Positions 47,837 through 57,263 of a stretch of DNA of 64,000 nucleotides are shown here, piece by piece. The stretch is from contig NZ_QOHO01000012.1 in NCBI RefSeq assembly GCF_003432035.1, forward strand, positions 98,890-162,889, read 5' to 3'. This DNA is from Lacrimispora amygdalina (lineage in GTDB: Bacteria; Bacillota; Clostridia; Lachnospirales; Lachnospiraceae). A model generated the notes under the pieces. That model worked only from the letters and a program-made list of their open reading frames with translations, did no database searches and had not been told where the DNA came from. The number at the start of each line of letters is the position of its first letter. Position 1 is the first letter of the stretch. The position numbers and the translations under genes are program-made.

Positions 47837-49879
47837 TTATCTGCCAACTACTCCAGTATTGTTGATTAGAGTATCGAGTGCCTGGTCCAGAGTTGTCATA
47901 AAACGGGCAGCTGCACTGAAGGATTTCTGATAATGCATCAGATTTATACCTTCCTCATCTAATGATACACCGGATACTGAATCCTTATTATTGGCAGTCT
48001 GCTTTACAACTGAAACATGATTATCCAGTATTGCCTTGTTTGTTGAACTGTCAATACCCTGATTATTCTCCAGAGTTGAATAGCACTGGGAAAAGTTTCC
48101 CGTATAAAATGATATATAATTGGTTGTCTTATTACCGCCGCTATCCAATTTGGTATATTCATATTTAAATTCTCTGCTGTCAGTTAATGATTTAAGCATC
48201 TTAAGAATATTGTCATTAGCTGTAGATCCTGCATTCGGATCATGGGAAGAAATAATATGAATGGAGTTATTCATCCAGTCGTCGTTTATTTTAATATTTG
48301 ATGCAGTAAATTTCTTACTGCCGTCAGATGTCTTGAATAAATCGAAATTTTTAACGTTGTAAGGATTTGCTTTGTACAAAAAGCTGATTGTGTTATTGTC
48401 TGTAAACTTAATGCTGTCTTTTGTGATGACTGTTCCGGAAGCCATGGCTGAATCACTGGTCCAAACCAGTTTTTTGCCACTGACACTATATTTCCACTGA
48501 CCAGGTACAGATGAGCCATTCACATTTAAGCTGGCAAAACCTGTATTAAGCTTAACTGCCAGATTTTCAAGGCTTTTATCCAGGGTGTCACCAATTTCAA
48601 TGGTACCTGCTGAACCGTCACCAAATGTATATTCAGTACCATTAAAATTAATTGTCTCACCAGTTAAAAAGTTGCCGATTGTATTGGAAAACCCGAAAGC
48701 AAATTCTGCTTTCTGTGTTCCATTGGTTGTCATGGCATTGGCTGCACCGGAAGATGGCATGACATTGGCTCCTGTGTAAGGCTGCATGTTACCATTTAAA
48801 TCATTAAAGGTCTTTGCAAAGGTCTGAACAAAGGAATCGAGTGTTTTTTCGTAATATCCAAATCCTCTGAAATCCGTAGCAGGATCATCCAGCTCGCCGG
48901 ATTTATTTAGCAAATCCACTGTACCTTTTATAGAACCATCTTTTAAATAATCGGTAACATCCGTCTTCAGAGAAGAAGTATCCACACCCTTGGGATAATT
49001 GGTGGCTGGAATCATAGAAATGCGAACGGTTCCATCAGGGTTTCCGTCTGAGTCCTTATGCTCCTCCATGGAAAAGGTAGCAAAATTTTCTCCATGCTCT
49101 CCGGCTGTCAGTTCATAGCTCAGCCCATTGGATCCATTAAATGTCACAACAGGGTAATTATATTTTTCACTGGATCCAATAGTAACCTCTTTGTAGCTTA
49201 CACTGATAGGAAGATAACCAGCAAGCTCATCCAGCTTGTTATTTCTCTGATCCATCAGTTCCAGAGATGGGTTACCCAATATCTGACCATTCCAAATAGT
49301 ATCGTTTAATTCACCAATATCAGAGAGAAGGCCGTTAACGGTTTTTATATCTGTGTTCTCCAGACCGTATATTGTCTCTTCCCGGGTGGTCTTTAAATCT
49401 GTAGCCTTTTGATGAATATAGTTTAAAAGAACCTGAGATCTGGAACGCACAATACTGTCAAATTCGCTGTTGTTTGCATTAGAAGATAACTGGTCTAAAC
49501 TGCTGCTTAAATTACTGAGAGCCGTTTTTAAAGCATCTCTGTCTGTTTCGTCAAAGATATCCGCCAGTTGGTCCAGACCTGCCTGGCGGGCATCAGCAGT
49601 GCCTACTTTCGCAATCTGGTTACGATACTGTACATCGAGAAACGGATCTCTGACTTGGGAGATTCCTGTGATCTCAACACCATAACCAATCTTTGATCCC
49701 GGGTTACTGCTGGTGGGATCGGCCCCCCTTAAATTAAGGCTGACAAGGTCGACCTGCTGTCTTGTATACCCCTTCGTGTTAATATTGGCAATATTCTGTC
49801 CGGTAACATCAAGGGCTCGCTGACTGGCGGACATAGCAAGCTGAGCAATTGTAAAGCCGGAAAATGTAGATCGTGTCAT
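47837..49879 (-). CDS. flgK: Hook-filament junction protein FlgK
   Basis: 680 residues. 'SASQRALDVTGQNIANINTK' and 'GYTRQQVDL' at the N-terminus, 'VSLDEEGINLMHYQKSFSAA' and 'ARFMTTLDQALDTLINNTG' at the C-terminus identify FlgK. The central part is longer than in enterobacteria. TGGGAGGG selects ATG 49879 over ATG 49894; this start overlaps the flgN stop in an ATGA junction. Confidence 0.95.
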   Translation of the reverse strand: MTRSTFSGFTIAQLAMSASQRALDVTGQNIANINTKGYTRQQVDLVSLNLRGADPTSSNPGSKIGYGVEITGISQVRDPFLDVQYRNQIAKVGTADARQAGLDQLADIFDETDRDALKTALSNLSSSLDQLSSNANNSEFDSIVRSRSQVLLNYIHQKATDLKTTREETIYGLENTDIKTVNGLLSDIGELNDTIWNGQILGNPSLELMDQRNNKLDELAGYLPISVSYKEVTIGSSEKYNYPVVTFNGSNGLSYELTAGEHGENFATFSMEEHKDSDGNPDGTVRISMIPATNYPKGVDTSSLKTDVTDYLKDGSIKGTVDLLNKSGELDDPATDFRGFGYYEKTLDSFVQTFAKTFNDLNGNMQPYTGANVMPSSGAANAMTTNGTQKAEFAFGFSNTIGNFLTGETINFNGTEYTFGDGSAGTIEIGDTLDKSLENLAVKLNTGFASLNVNGSSVPGQWKYSVSGKKLVWTSDSAMASGTVITKDSIKFTDNNTISFLYKANPYNVKNFDLFKTSDGSKKFTASNIKINDDWMNNSIHIISSHDPNAGSTANDNILKMLKSLTDSREFKYEYTKLDSGGNKTTNYISFYTGNFSQCYSTLENNQGIDSSTNKAILDNHVSVVKQTANNKDSVSGVSLDEEGINLMHYQKSFSAAARFMTTLDQALDTLINNTGVVGR

Positions 49880-50301
49880 ATGAGACCCTCCCAATTCTTT
49901 TTATCTTTTGCGTTATTCTGATGTGTGCGCAGGATGGCTTTGTTAATATTATGTAAGCTTATTTCAAGCATAGCCCGGGCACTTTCGTTTGTATCCTGAA
50001 AAAGGCTGACATGGTGGGAGAGTGTGTCAAACAGCATCTGGAGCCGGCTGTGTTCTTCACCTGTTGTGTTTTCCAGTATCTGTTTAAAGGTATATCCCTC
50101 AAAACCCATGTTCTTCTGGCAGGTTTCCCGTTTTTTCTCCAGACCTCTCAGCTTTAACACTGCAGCCTGTTCCCTGTTCATGCAGTCCTCCACATAAGAG
50201 ACCATGTTCTTCTTTACCGCTTCTATTTTTATCTGTTCTATCTCGATCAACTCTTCGAAGAGTTCAACCAGATCTTCCACTACAGCTGTAAACTCATTCA
50301 T
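49876..50301 (-). CDS. flgN: FlgN-type chaperone for hook-filament junction proteins
   Basis: 141 residues, helical. 'VEDLVELFEELIEIEQIKIE' and 'CMNREQAAVLKLRGLEKKRE' match the FlgN pattern; it lies between flgM and flgK as expected of the FlgK/FlgL chaperone. AAAGGAGCAG selects ATG 50301; the frame opens earlier at 50352 inside flgM. Overlaps flgM by 8 bases. Confidence 0.88.
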   Translation of the reverse strand: MNEFTAVVEDLVELFEELIEIEQIKIEAVKKNMVSYVEDCMNREQAAVLKLRGLEKKRETCQKNMGFEGYTFKQILENTTGEEHSRLQMLFDTLSHHVSLFQDTNESARAMLEISLHNINKAILRTHQNNAKDKKNWEGLI

Positions 50302-50614
50302 TGCTATCTGCTCCTTTGTACCAGAGAATCTTCTCTGCGATCTTATTGGCATCTACCTGATAGGTACCGCTTTCCATTCGTTCCTTTAACTGATTCAGCT
50401 TTTCGTCGGACGCCGGATTCTTGATTTCATTCATGAGCATATTCTTTAGCGTGGCAGCAAATTTGGAATCCATATCTTCCAGGGAAGCGGAACGTATGGT
50501 GATTTCATCGTAATTGGTTTTTGCTGATTCATAAGCCGGGCTGCTGGAGTCCTGATTTTGTCGTATCATGGATGTATTATACAGCGTATTAAGATAATTC
50601 GATGAGATACGCAT
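50294..50614 (-). CDS. flgM: Anti-sigma-D factor FlgM
   Basis: 106 residues. The disordered N-terminal half and the C-terminal sigma-binding helices 'LNQLKERMESGTYQVDANKI' followed by 'AEKIL' are characteristic. It holds SigD until hook completion allows its export. AAAGGAG before ATG 50614. Its own promoter looks sigma-D dependent, giving negative feedback. Confidence 0.92.
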   Translation of the reverse strand: MRISSNYLNTLYNTSMIRQNQDSSSPAYESAKTNYDEITIRSASLEDMDSKFAATLKNMLMNEIKNPASDEKLNQLKERMESGTYQVDANKIAEKILWYKGADSNE

Positions 50615-50670
50615 GAAATTACTCCTTTCTGAGAGCTTCTATATAACTTTACTTTTATATCACAGTTATA

Positions 50671-50697
50671 TTATCGTCAATTTATAAGAAATATTAA
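50671..50697 (-). promoter_or_regulatory. Candidate sigma-D promoter of flgM-flgN-flgK-flgL-DUF6470-fliW-csrA
   Basis: Minus strand TTAA (50697-50694), 15 bases, GACGATAA (50678-50671): three of four and seven of eight positions of the sigma-28 consensus. Located about 57 bases before flgM. Confidence 0.65.
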
Positions 50698-50720
50698 CTT
50701 TTTATCTTGTATTTTCTTTA

Positions 50721-51767
50721 TTAAAGTGAGTATAAATGCTTTAAAAGCACATTGGAAATGTTAGAACAGGAAACTTGGGTCTTCACAGCACCTATGTTGT
50801 AGGCGACCATGGGCATTCCGTACACCACACAGCTTTCCGCATCCTGTCCGATTGTGAAAGCACCTTTCTTCTTCATACTGAGAAGTCCGTCTGCTCCGTC
50901 ACGGCCCATACCGGTCATAATAATACCAACGGAGGAAGCGCCTGCTGTGTCTGCGACGGACTGAAACAGTACATCTACAGAAGGCCGGTGTCCGCTTACC
51001 TTTTCACCGGAATAGCAGTTTACACTGTAACGGTTTCCCACACGGACCACTTTCATCTGGTAATCACCGGGAGCAATCAGTACCTGACCCCGTTCAATCG
51101 CATCACCGCTTTGTGCCTCTTTCACTTTCATATGGCAGAGACGGTTTAAACGGTCTGCATACATCTTGGTAAAACCCTCTGGCATGTGCTGCGTAACTAC
51201 GATGCCGGGCGTGTCTGCAGGAAGATCTTTTAAAACCTGGAGCGTGGCCTCGGTTCCTCCGGTTGAAGCGCCGATCGCAATAACTGTATTATAGGCATTC
51301 AGGCCGAAAGGCTTATTCCCTCCTAATGCAGCGACAGGAACGGCAGGAGGAACCGCTTTTGCTGGAACCTTGATTTTTGCACGGGAGGCTATAAATATCT
51401 TGCTCATTAATGTATTAAGAAATGTATTGGTATTAATGCTCATAGACATATCCGGCTTCCTTACAAAGTCTACAGCTCCTGCAGAAAGAGCCTCAAATAC
51501 ATTTAAATTCAGGGATGAAACTAAAATTACAGGAACCGGATAGATCGGTAGCAGTTTTTTTACAAAATCAATCCCGTTTAAACGAGGCATTTCCACATCT
51601 ACCGTAACCACATCAGGTTTTACTGCTGGGATTTTGCGCTCTGCATCAAATGCATCAATGGCATACCCGACTACTTCTATATTTGGATTCTGTGAGAGAT
51701 TATCAATTAAAACCTTGCGAAAAAGCATGGAATCATCTACTATAAAAACTTTAATTTTCTCATTCAT
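50721..51767 (-). CDS. cheB: Chemotaxis methylesterase CheB
   Basis: 348 residues. Receiver domain 1-125 ('VFIVDDSMLFRKVLIDNL', 'DVVTVDVEMPRLNGIDFVKK'), Pro/Ala linker about 135-155, then the esterase domain with catalytic Ser ('IGASTGGTEA'), His ('VTQHMPEGFTKMYADRL') and Asp ('MTGMGRDGADGL'). Removes receptor methyl groups. GGAGTATATT selects ATG 51767 over ATG 51779. Last gene of the cheA operon. Confidence 0.96.
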   Translation of the reverse strand: MNEKIKVFIVDDSMLFRKVLIDNLSQNPNIEVVGYAIDAFDAERKIPAVKPDVVTVDVEMPRLNGIDFVKKLLPIYPVPVILVSSLNLNVFEALSAGAVDFVRKPDMSMSINTNTFLNTLMSKIFIASRAKIKVPAKAVPPAVPVAALGGNKPFGLNAYNTVIAIGASTGGTEATLQVLKDLPADTPGIVVTQHMPEGFTKMYADRLNRLCHMKVKEAQSGDAIERGQVLIAPGDYQMKVVRVGNRYSVNCYSGEKVSGHRPSVDVLFQSVADTAGASSVGIIMTGMGRDGADGLLSMKKKGAFTIGQDAESCVVYGMPMVAYNIGAVKTQVSCSNISNVLLKHLYSL

Positions 51768-51848
51768 AATATACTCCATTCTTTATACTGAAACTATACA
51801 GTCAGAAAATGATTTTATGGTCATCCATATTATATGGATAAATCTGTG

Positions 51849-51900
51849 TAATATAAAATCCATTTACCGGGTTTAACACCAGTAAATAGATTTTATATTA
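51849..51900 (-). promoter_or_regulatory. Long AT-rich hairpin between cheR and cheB
   Basis: TAATATAAAATCCATTTAC (from 51849) is mirrored by GTAAATAGATTTTATATTA (to about 51899), one mismatch in 19, 14-base loop. It fills the unusually wide 139-base gap between cheR and cheB. Without a T-run it may act as an attenuator or processing site, lowering CheB relative to CheR. Confidence 0.5.
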
Positions 51901-51906
51901 GGCAGA

Positions 51907-52719
51907 TTATTCTTTTCGGTATGTAGCTGGCATGAGATATTTATAAGGTGTTTTTTCCTTGTTTATCGTCTCCGAATGTCCAATCAGTAAATAGCCGCCT
52001 GGAGCAGTCGCATCATAGAAACGCTGGATTAAAGCGTCTTTGGTGTTCTGGTCAAAATAAATCATTACATTTCTGCAGAAAATGACATCAAATTTCAATC
52101 GGAACCGAATGGGATCCATTAAATTAAATGTCTGGAAAATAACATTGGATTTAATGGAAGGTGCTACCGCATAGATCCCCTTTTCTGCTGTTTTAACAAA
52201 ATATTTGGATATCCATGCAGGTGATAAATTTTTGAGGGAGTCCTCGTCGTACACGGCCTCCTTTGCAGCCCGCAAAGCGTTCTGGGATATATCGGTAGCC
52301 AGAACCCGGGTATCCCAGAGGGCGGCCTGCGCCCCCAGGGTTTCCTTTATAATCATTGAAATTGTATAGGGTTCCTCACCAGAAGAACAGCCTGCACTCC
52401 ATATACTTAAAACCTTGTTTTTCTTAGTGGCTAACAAATATGGGAGAATGGTATCCCGGAAGAAATTAAAATGGGCTTCTTCCCTCATAAAATAAGTATA
52501 ATTTGTTGTAAGCTTATTCAGCATTACTTCAAGGTCGGCTGGGTTTCTTGATGAGGTGATCTGATCTATATAATCCGTAAAGGAGGTGTATCCCATAGAG
52601 ATAATGGTATTGGATAACCGCCCCATAATCAGCTGCATCTTTTTAGAAAGATCGATGCCGTAATTTTTTTTCACGAACTGAACCAGCCGTGTGAAGTCTT
52701 GCTGTGAGAGTGTTAACAT
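51907..52719 (-). CDS. cheR: Chemotaxis methyltransferase CheR
   Basis: 270 residues. N-terminal helical domain ('FVKKNYGIDLSKKMQLIMGR'), then SAM-binding domain with 'SIWSAGCSSGEEPYTISMII', 'VLATDISQNALRAAKEAVYD' and 'FDVIFCRNVMIYF'. Methylates receptor glutamates. AAGGACGG before ATG 52719; follows cheW after 13 bases. Confidence 0.96.
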   Translation of the reverse strand: MLTLSQQDFTRLVQFVKKNYGIDLSKKMQLIMGRLSNTIISMGYTSFTDYIDQITSSRNPADLEVMLNKLTTNYTYFMREEAHFNFFRDTILPYLLATKKNKVLSIWSAGCSSGEEPYTISMIIKETLGAQAALWDTRVLATDISQNALRAAKEAVYDEDSLKNLSPAWISKYFVKTAEKGIYAVAPSIKSNVIFQTFNLMDPIRFRLKFDVIFCRNVMIYFDQNTKDALIQRFYDATAPGGYLLIGHSETINKEKTPYKYLMPATYRKE

Positions 52720-52732
52720 AGATAGCCGTCCT

Positions 52733-53230
52733 TTATGAGTTATTAACTAATGTTTCGCAATCCAGAAGCAGAACAACTTTGTTGTCCGGCATGGATATCA
52801 TGCCGCTGACCAGTTCTTCCCGGTTGCTTGCAGGAACAGAGGAAATTCTGGAATAATCGATATCCAGTACCTGCTCCACTGCATCTACAATAATGCCGAT
52901 GAATACAGAATCAACATTCAGCACGATGACGCAGGTAGTGCTGGTGTATTCAATGGCCGGCTTCCCCAGCCTCAGACGTATATCGATGATCGGTACGATC
53001 TGGCCTCTTAAATTGATAATGCCCTTTACGTAATTTGGCATCATAGGCATGGCAGTAATGACATGATTGGTAATGATTTCTATTATATAGTTTGTGCTTA
53101 CACCAAAAATTAAATTATCGGTGCGAAAGGTGAGATAACGCTCCATGGCTTCCGTTGCGCCAGAAATAAAATCGTCATGTGATAAATTATCTGCACCATC
53201 CATAGCTGTTTTAGTACTTTCTGCTGACAT
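52733..53230 (-). CDS. cheW: Chemotaxis coupling protein CheW
   Basis: 165 residues. 'YLTFRTDNLIFGVSTNYIIE', 'YVKGIINLRGQIVPIIDIRL' and 'MISMPDNKVVLLLDCETL' define CheW. About 30 extra polar residues precede the domain. Links receptors to CheA. GGAGGAATAC before ATG 53230. Confidence 0.95.
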   Translation of the reverse strand: MSAESTKTAMDGADNLSHDDFISGATEAMERYLTFRTDNLIFGVSTNYIIEIITNHVITAMPMMPNYVKGIINLRGQIVPIIDIRLRLGKPAIEYTSTTCVIVLNVDSVFIGIIVDAVEQVLDIDYSRISSVPASNREELVSGMISMPDNKVVLLLDCETLVNNS

Positions 53231-53256
53231 TTGTATTCCTCCATTTCTAATTAAAA

Positions 53257-55377
53257 TTAATTATGAGCTGCAGCATACAGATTTAAAACGTCTAATATGA
53301 TGCTGATATTGCCGTCACCAAGAATGGTACATCCGCTGATACCGGAATCTTTGATATTAAAGCTGTTTAAGTATACCGGCAGAGGCTTCACAACAACCTG
53401 CTGTTCGCCCAGAAGGTCATCTACGAAAAGACAATAGGATTTATCACCGGACTCAACCCATACCAGGATACCGTCTTCAATATTGGTCACTTCTGTCTCA
53501 ATATTGTAGAGTCTGTGAATCCGGATAATCGGATAGAACTGGTTCATGCATCTGATAATTTCATTTCCTTCTGTATCATAAATAACTTCTTCGTTTTTCA
53601 CCTTGAAAGACTGGCGGATATTGGCAATCGGAATCGTAAATACTGATTTACCAACAGAGATCTCCATACCGTCAACAATTGCCATGGTAAGCGGGATCTT
53701 TAAGGTGGTGCACATTCCCTTTCCGAGTTCGCTTGTAATGGTAACGGTTCCGCCGATTGCTTCCACGTTCTTCTTCACTACATCCATACCCACGCCGCGG
53801 CCTGAAAACTCGGTAACGGTTTCGTTGGTGGAAAAGCCCGGAGCTAACAGGAGAGCAAGAATCTCTTTCTGAGTGTATTCGCTTTCCGGCTTTGTAAGAA
53901 TTCCGTTTCTCTTTGCTTTTGCAAGAACACCGGCAGGATTCACACCCCGTCCGTCATCACGTATGGAAATAATGACTTCATTGGTCGTATGGCTGGCAGA
54001 AAGAATGATTTCGCCCTGAGGATTTTTCCCAACTCTGATACGTTCTTCCGCAGTCTCCTCGATTCCATGATCCATTGAGTTACGTACAATGTGCATAATC
54101 GGATCACCGATACTGTCCACAATAGATTTGTCAACTTCCGTATTCTCGCCCACAATTGTAAGGCGGACATCTTTTTTCAGTTTCTGCTTCATATCTCTTA
54201 CAATACGGTTCATTTTCTGGAATACACCGGAAACAGGAACCATGCGCAGAGACATAACAATATCCTGCAGATCATCTGTCAGCTTGCGAAGCTGTCTGGT
54301 GGCCTTTAAGAAACTGTCCAGATTCTTCAGATTCTGGATTTCAGGTGAAGAGGTTACCATGGATTCAGTTATGACGATCTCTCCAACAATTGCAACGAGG
54401 TTATCAAGCTTTGCTAAATTAACACTGATCAGATTCTGCTTGCTGGGCATCTGATGACTGGTGCTTGCGGCGGGTGTGCTTGCGGGTGCGGTATTTTCAC
54501 GGTTAACGGGAGCGGCGGCAGTCTCTGCTGTCTTTTCTTCCACTGCACTCTTTGCCCGTACATTCTGAATCAGCTCATAAGAACGGAGGTTATTCATGTT
54601 GTTAATCTGGGAGATTGCTGTATCTGCAGTCTCACGGGAGTCAAGAGCGAGAAAAAATCCCTTCTCAATAATGAAAGAACTGCTCTGACTGTTGGTTTCC
54701 ACATCGCTGGGATAAAAATTAAATTCCAGACCGGATTCCTTTAATGAGCTGATGAGCATAAATGCGCGGAGGTTCTCCATTCCGCAGCCTTCGTCAAAAA
54801 AGATACGGAGAAAATAGGGGGAGTTATCATCCGGGCATTCTGCAAGATCCATGCGGACTTCGTCCAGATCCACAGCTGTAACGGGAGAAGAAGCTGCCGG
54901 TTTTGCACATTCTTTTACTGCCGGCTTTTCCGGTTTCTTGGCTTCTGCAGGTGCATCTTTATTATCCTTACTGATTTTTTTCAGGAAACTATTAATTTCC
55001 TCGGTCAGATTGTCGACATTATCACTAAGTGGTTCATTGTTTTGAATCTTTGAAACTTCAGCACGAAGTAAATCGGTAGAGCGGAACATTAAATCAAAAA
55101 GGGTGCTTTTGTGAGAACTTTCAAGTGAATCCAAACCGTTCTCACGGATAAAAAAGAATAAATCTTCAATGTGATGAGCGATCTGCATCAAAGAATTAAA
55201 CTCCATCATTGCAGAAGAACCCTTAACGGTATGCATGATACGAAAAATTTCATTCACATCGTCCACCGTAAAATCTCCTGCTTTTTCGGCTTCTATCAGG
55301 AGTTCATCCAATTGCTCCAATAGGGAATTGGTTTCAAAGAGATACATATCAAGCATATTATCCATGCCGTTATCCAT
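53257..55377 (-). CDS. cheA: Chemotaxis histidine kinase CheA
   Basis: 706 residues. P1 phosphotransfer domain with His49 ('RIMHTVKGSSAMMEF'); acidic/Ala-Pro linkers around 130-165 and 275-315; P2 between them ('NSPYFLRIFFDEGCGMENLR'); P3 dimerisation; P4 kinase with 'MHIVRNSMDHGIEETAEERI', 'ISIRDDGRGVNP' and 'GRGVGMDVVKKNVEAIGG'; P5 CheW-like domain to the end. Complete. First gene of cheA-cheW-cheR-cheB. Confidence 0.96.
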   Translation of the reverse strand: MDNGMDNMLDMYLFETNSLLEQLDELLIEAEKAGDFTVDDVNEIFRIMHTVKGSSAMMEFNSLMQIAHHIEDLFFFIRENGLDSLESSHKSTLFDLMFRSTDLLRAEVSKIQNNEPLSDNVDNLTEEINSFLKKISKDNKDAPAEAKKPEKPAVKECAKPAASSPVTAVDLDEVRMDLAECPDDNSPYFLRIFFDEGCGMENLRAFMLISSLKESGLEFNFYPSDVETNSQSSSFIIEKGFFLALDSRETADTAISQINNMNNLRSYELIQNVRAKSAVEEKTAETAAAPVNRENTAPASTPAASTSHQMPSKQNLISVNLAKLDNLVAIVGEIVITESMVTSSPEIQNLKNLDSFLKATRQLRKLTDDLQDIVMSLRMVPVSGVFQKMNRIVRDMKQKLKKDVRLTIVGENTEVDKSIVDSIGDPIMHIVRNSMDHGIEETAEERIRVGKNPQGEIILSASHTTNEVIISIRDDGRGVNPAGVLAKAKRNGILTKPESEYTQKEILALLLAPGFSTNETVTEFSGRGVGMDVVKKNVEAIGGTVTITSELGKGMCTTLKIPLTMAIVDGMEISVGKSVFTIPIANIRQSFKVKNEEVIYDTEGNEIIRCMNQFYPIIRIHRLYNIETEVTNIEDGILVWVESGDKSYCLFVDDLLGEQQVVVKPLPVYLNSFNIKDSGISGCTILGDGNISIILDVLNLYAAAHN

Positions 55378-55416
55378 AATATTTACACCGCCTTGTCTAG
55401 TATAGTATATAATTAT

Positions 55417-55443
55417 TTATCGGTATGGCTGGAAAAAAAATAA
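55417..55443 (-). promoter_or_regulatory. Candidate sigma-D promoter of the cheA operon
   Basis: Minus strand -10 ACCGATAA (55424-55417), seven of eight; the 4 bases 15 upstream are TTAT (55443-55440), a poor -35. Lies 40 bases before cheA in the 127-base divergent spacer. Confidence 0.45.
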
Positions 55444-55504
55444 TAGTAAATCGAATAACCTTTTGAAAAAAATATATGAAACACAACTTGTATGGAGGCA
55501 TAAT

Positions 55505-56926
55505 ATGGCAGATATTCTGAAAGTAACAACTCCAATGTCCGGCTATGATAATTCAACGATTAAAAATAACCCCCAGGCAGGCCAGGGACCGCAGATACAG
55601 AATCCTGTAGATCCGTCGAAAGTGATGCGGGGGGATAACCGGACTGATTCCGGAGGAAATCAGGAACAGCAGCTGGCATTTCAGTATCGTTCCAATTTTG
55701 GTACATTTCTCAATATGATAAAAAATTCACCGGATATTTCCCGGATATTTTCCGATATTTTTTTCCAGGGAGAAGAGATGTTAACCGGAGGTGTGATGGG
55801 GGAAGAAGCAGCCAGGCAGATCGCTTCTTTTTTTAAAGCCACCCAGATGCAGGAGGAAGATGTTCTGGGCTTTTTAAAAGAGCAGACAGAATCATCAGTC
55901 CGCTTCAATGGGGGAATTTTTGACCAGTTAAGGCAGGTCATGGCTGAGACAGGCTCTGTGGATTTAAAAGCAGATATTTTAAATTTTATAAAAAAATTTA
56001 ACGATATGTCTTCCGGAAAGCATATTCTTCATGATATATTTAATACAGTGAAAGATATGGAAGGGTATGTATTTAAGCAGACCGCTGCCCAGATCGGGGA
56101 GATGCTTAAGGAACTGGATACAAATGCAGCAGAAGGAGATACAGAAGGAAACAGTGCTCTGCTGAAAGAAAAGATCCTTCCGTTTTTAGGCCGTTACATT
56201 GCTGCAAACCATGATATGGGTACCATACGTGACAAAATTTCCCTGTTGACGGTGCTTATGGCCAGATATGAAAACGGAAACAGGCAGGAAGTCCTTCAGG
56301 CATTTGCAAAGCTTACGGGCTATCAGGGATTTCGCAAGCATTTTGGTTCCACGACTGCAGAAGAGTTTGGAGAGCTGCTTAGCCAGGTTGATATGGATCA
56401 GGCAGCAGGAAAAAATCAGTGGTCAGACAAATTTGTTGATTTTTTAAGAACCGGAGTCAGCGGTGGAGCAGGACTTGAAAACAGACAGATGTTTCTGAAT
56501 ATAATCCAGTCACTTGTAATGAATGAAAGCGTATATATGCCGCTTCTCCATCTGGCTTTTCCTATGGATATTAATGGCAGAAAACTGTTCACCGAGATGT
56601 GGATTGATCCGGATGAAGAGGGCAGCAGCACCCAGGCAGGCGCAGAACGGGTTGCAAGAATTTTCATTAAATTTGAAATAGCAGAGCTTGGCCAGTTCAG
56701 ACTGTTAATGCTTTATGGTGAAAACACTTCATCCTTCCAGCTCTATTATCCCGAGAAGATGAAAAAATCAGAAGCCAGTATCCAGCGAGGAATTAAGGGG
56801 ATTCTCGAAAAAAATCACCTCCGTGCTGATCGGGTGATCCTCCAGGCGGGAGAGGGGCCTTCTTCTCTTGTATCGGTATTTCCTAAAATACAGGAAAGGA
56901 AGAATTCAGTCGATGTCAGAATTTAA
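55505..56926 (+). CDS. YlqG-like protein upstream of FlhB2
   Basis: 473 residues. No clear domain in the first 370 ('GGVMGEEAARQIASFFKATQ', helical). The C-terminal 100 residues ('ARIFIKFEIAELGQFRLLML', 'FQLYYPEKMKKSEASIQRGI') resemble the FliK-like C-terminal fold. In B. subtilis a large protein, YlqG, is encoded directly before ylqH, the same arrangement as here. TGGAGG selects ATG 55505 over ATG 55463. It overlaps the next gene by 14 bases. Role in export-substrate control is inferred. Confidence 0.6.
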   Translation: MADILKVTTPMSGYDNSTIKNNPQAGQGPQIQNPVDPSKVMRGDNRTDSGGNQEQQLAFQYRSNFGTFLNMIKNSPDISRIFSDIFFQGEEMLTGGVMGEEAARQIASFFKATQMQEEDVLGFLKEQTESSVRFNGGIFDQLRQVMAETGSVDLKADILNFIKKFNDMSSGKHILHDIFNTVKDMEGYVFKQTAAQIGEMLKELDTNAAEGDTEGNSALLKEKILPFLGRYIAANHDMGTIRDKISLLTVLMARYENGNRQEVLQAFAKLTGYQGFRKHFGSTTAEEFGELLSQVDMDQAAGKNQWSDKFVDFLRTGVSGGAGLENRQMFLNIIQSLVMNESVYMPLLHLAFPMDINGRKLFTEMWIDPDEEGSSTQAGAERVARIFIKFEIAELGQFRLLMLYGENTSSFQLYYPEKMKKSEASIQRGIKGILEKNHLRADRVILQAGEGPSSLVSVFPKIQERKNSVDVRI

Positions 56927-57260
56927 AAGTACACTCAATAAAAAGGCGGTTGCCTTAAAATACGATGATGCAAAAAATCCGTCTCCGGTAATCGTTGCAT
57001 CCGGAATGGGTTATACGGCAGAAAAAATTGTGGAATTAGCCAATGAGAACGGAATCCCTGTTTATGAGGACAATTCCCTTGCTACCATACTCACACAGCT
57101 TGAATTAGGGAGTCAGATCCCGGAAGAATTGTACCAGGCTATTGTAGACATCTACCTTTATTTTCTGGATTATGTACCTGGTAAACAAAAAGACATAGTA
57201 AAAGAAGATTTGGAAGAGACAGAGGAAGAGGAAACAATAATAGAAGAAACGGTGGAATAA
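56913..57260 (+). CDS. Stand-alone FlhB C-terminal domain (YlqH/FlhX)
   Basis: 115 residues. 'KKAVALKYDDAKNPSPVIVA', 'YTAEKIVELANENGIPVYED' and 'LATILTQLELGSQIPEELYQ' correspond to the part of FlhB after the NPTH cleavage site; the NPTH itself is absent. Such proteins can substitute for cleaved FlhB-C. Ends in an acidic tail. AAAGGAAG selects ATG 56913; the ATG at 56868 lies inside the upstream gene. Confidence 0.9.
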   Translation: MSEFKSTLNKKAVALKYDDAKNPSPVIVASGMGYTAEKIVELANENGIPVYEDNSLATILTQLELGSQIPEELYQAIVDIYLYFLDYVPGKQKDIVKEDLEETEEEETIIEETVE

Positions 57261-57263
57261 TTT

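Noticed and set aside
50640..50685. TTGACG with a TATAAA 15 bases on as a sigma-A promoter for flgM
   Set aside because: The spacer is too short and the first box overlaps the better sigma-D -10; kept only as a remote alternative.
53603..55045. Several plus-strand open frames opposite cheA
   Set aside because: They fall within complete conserved cheA domains and show no recognisable product.
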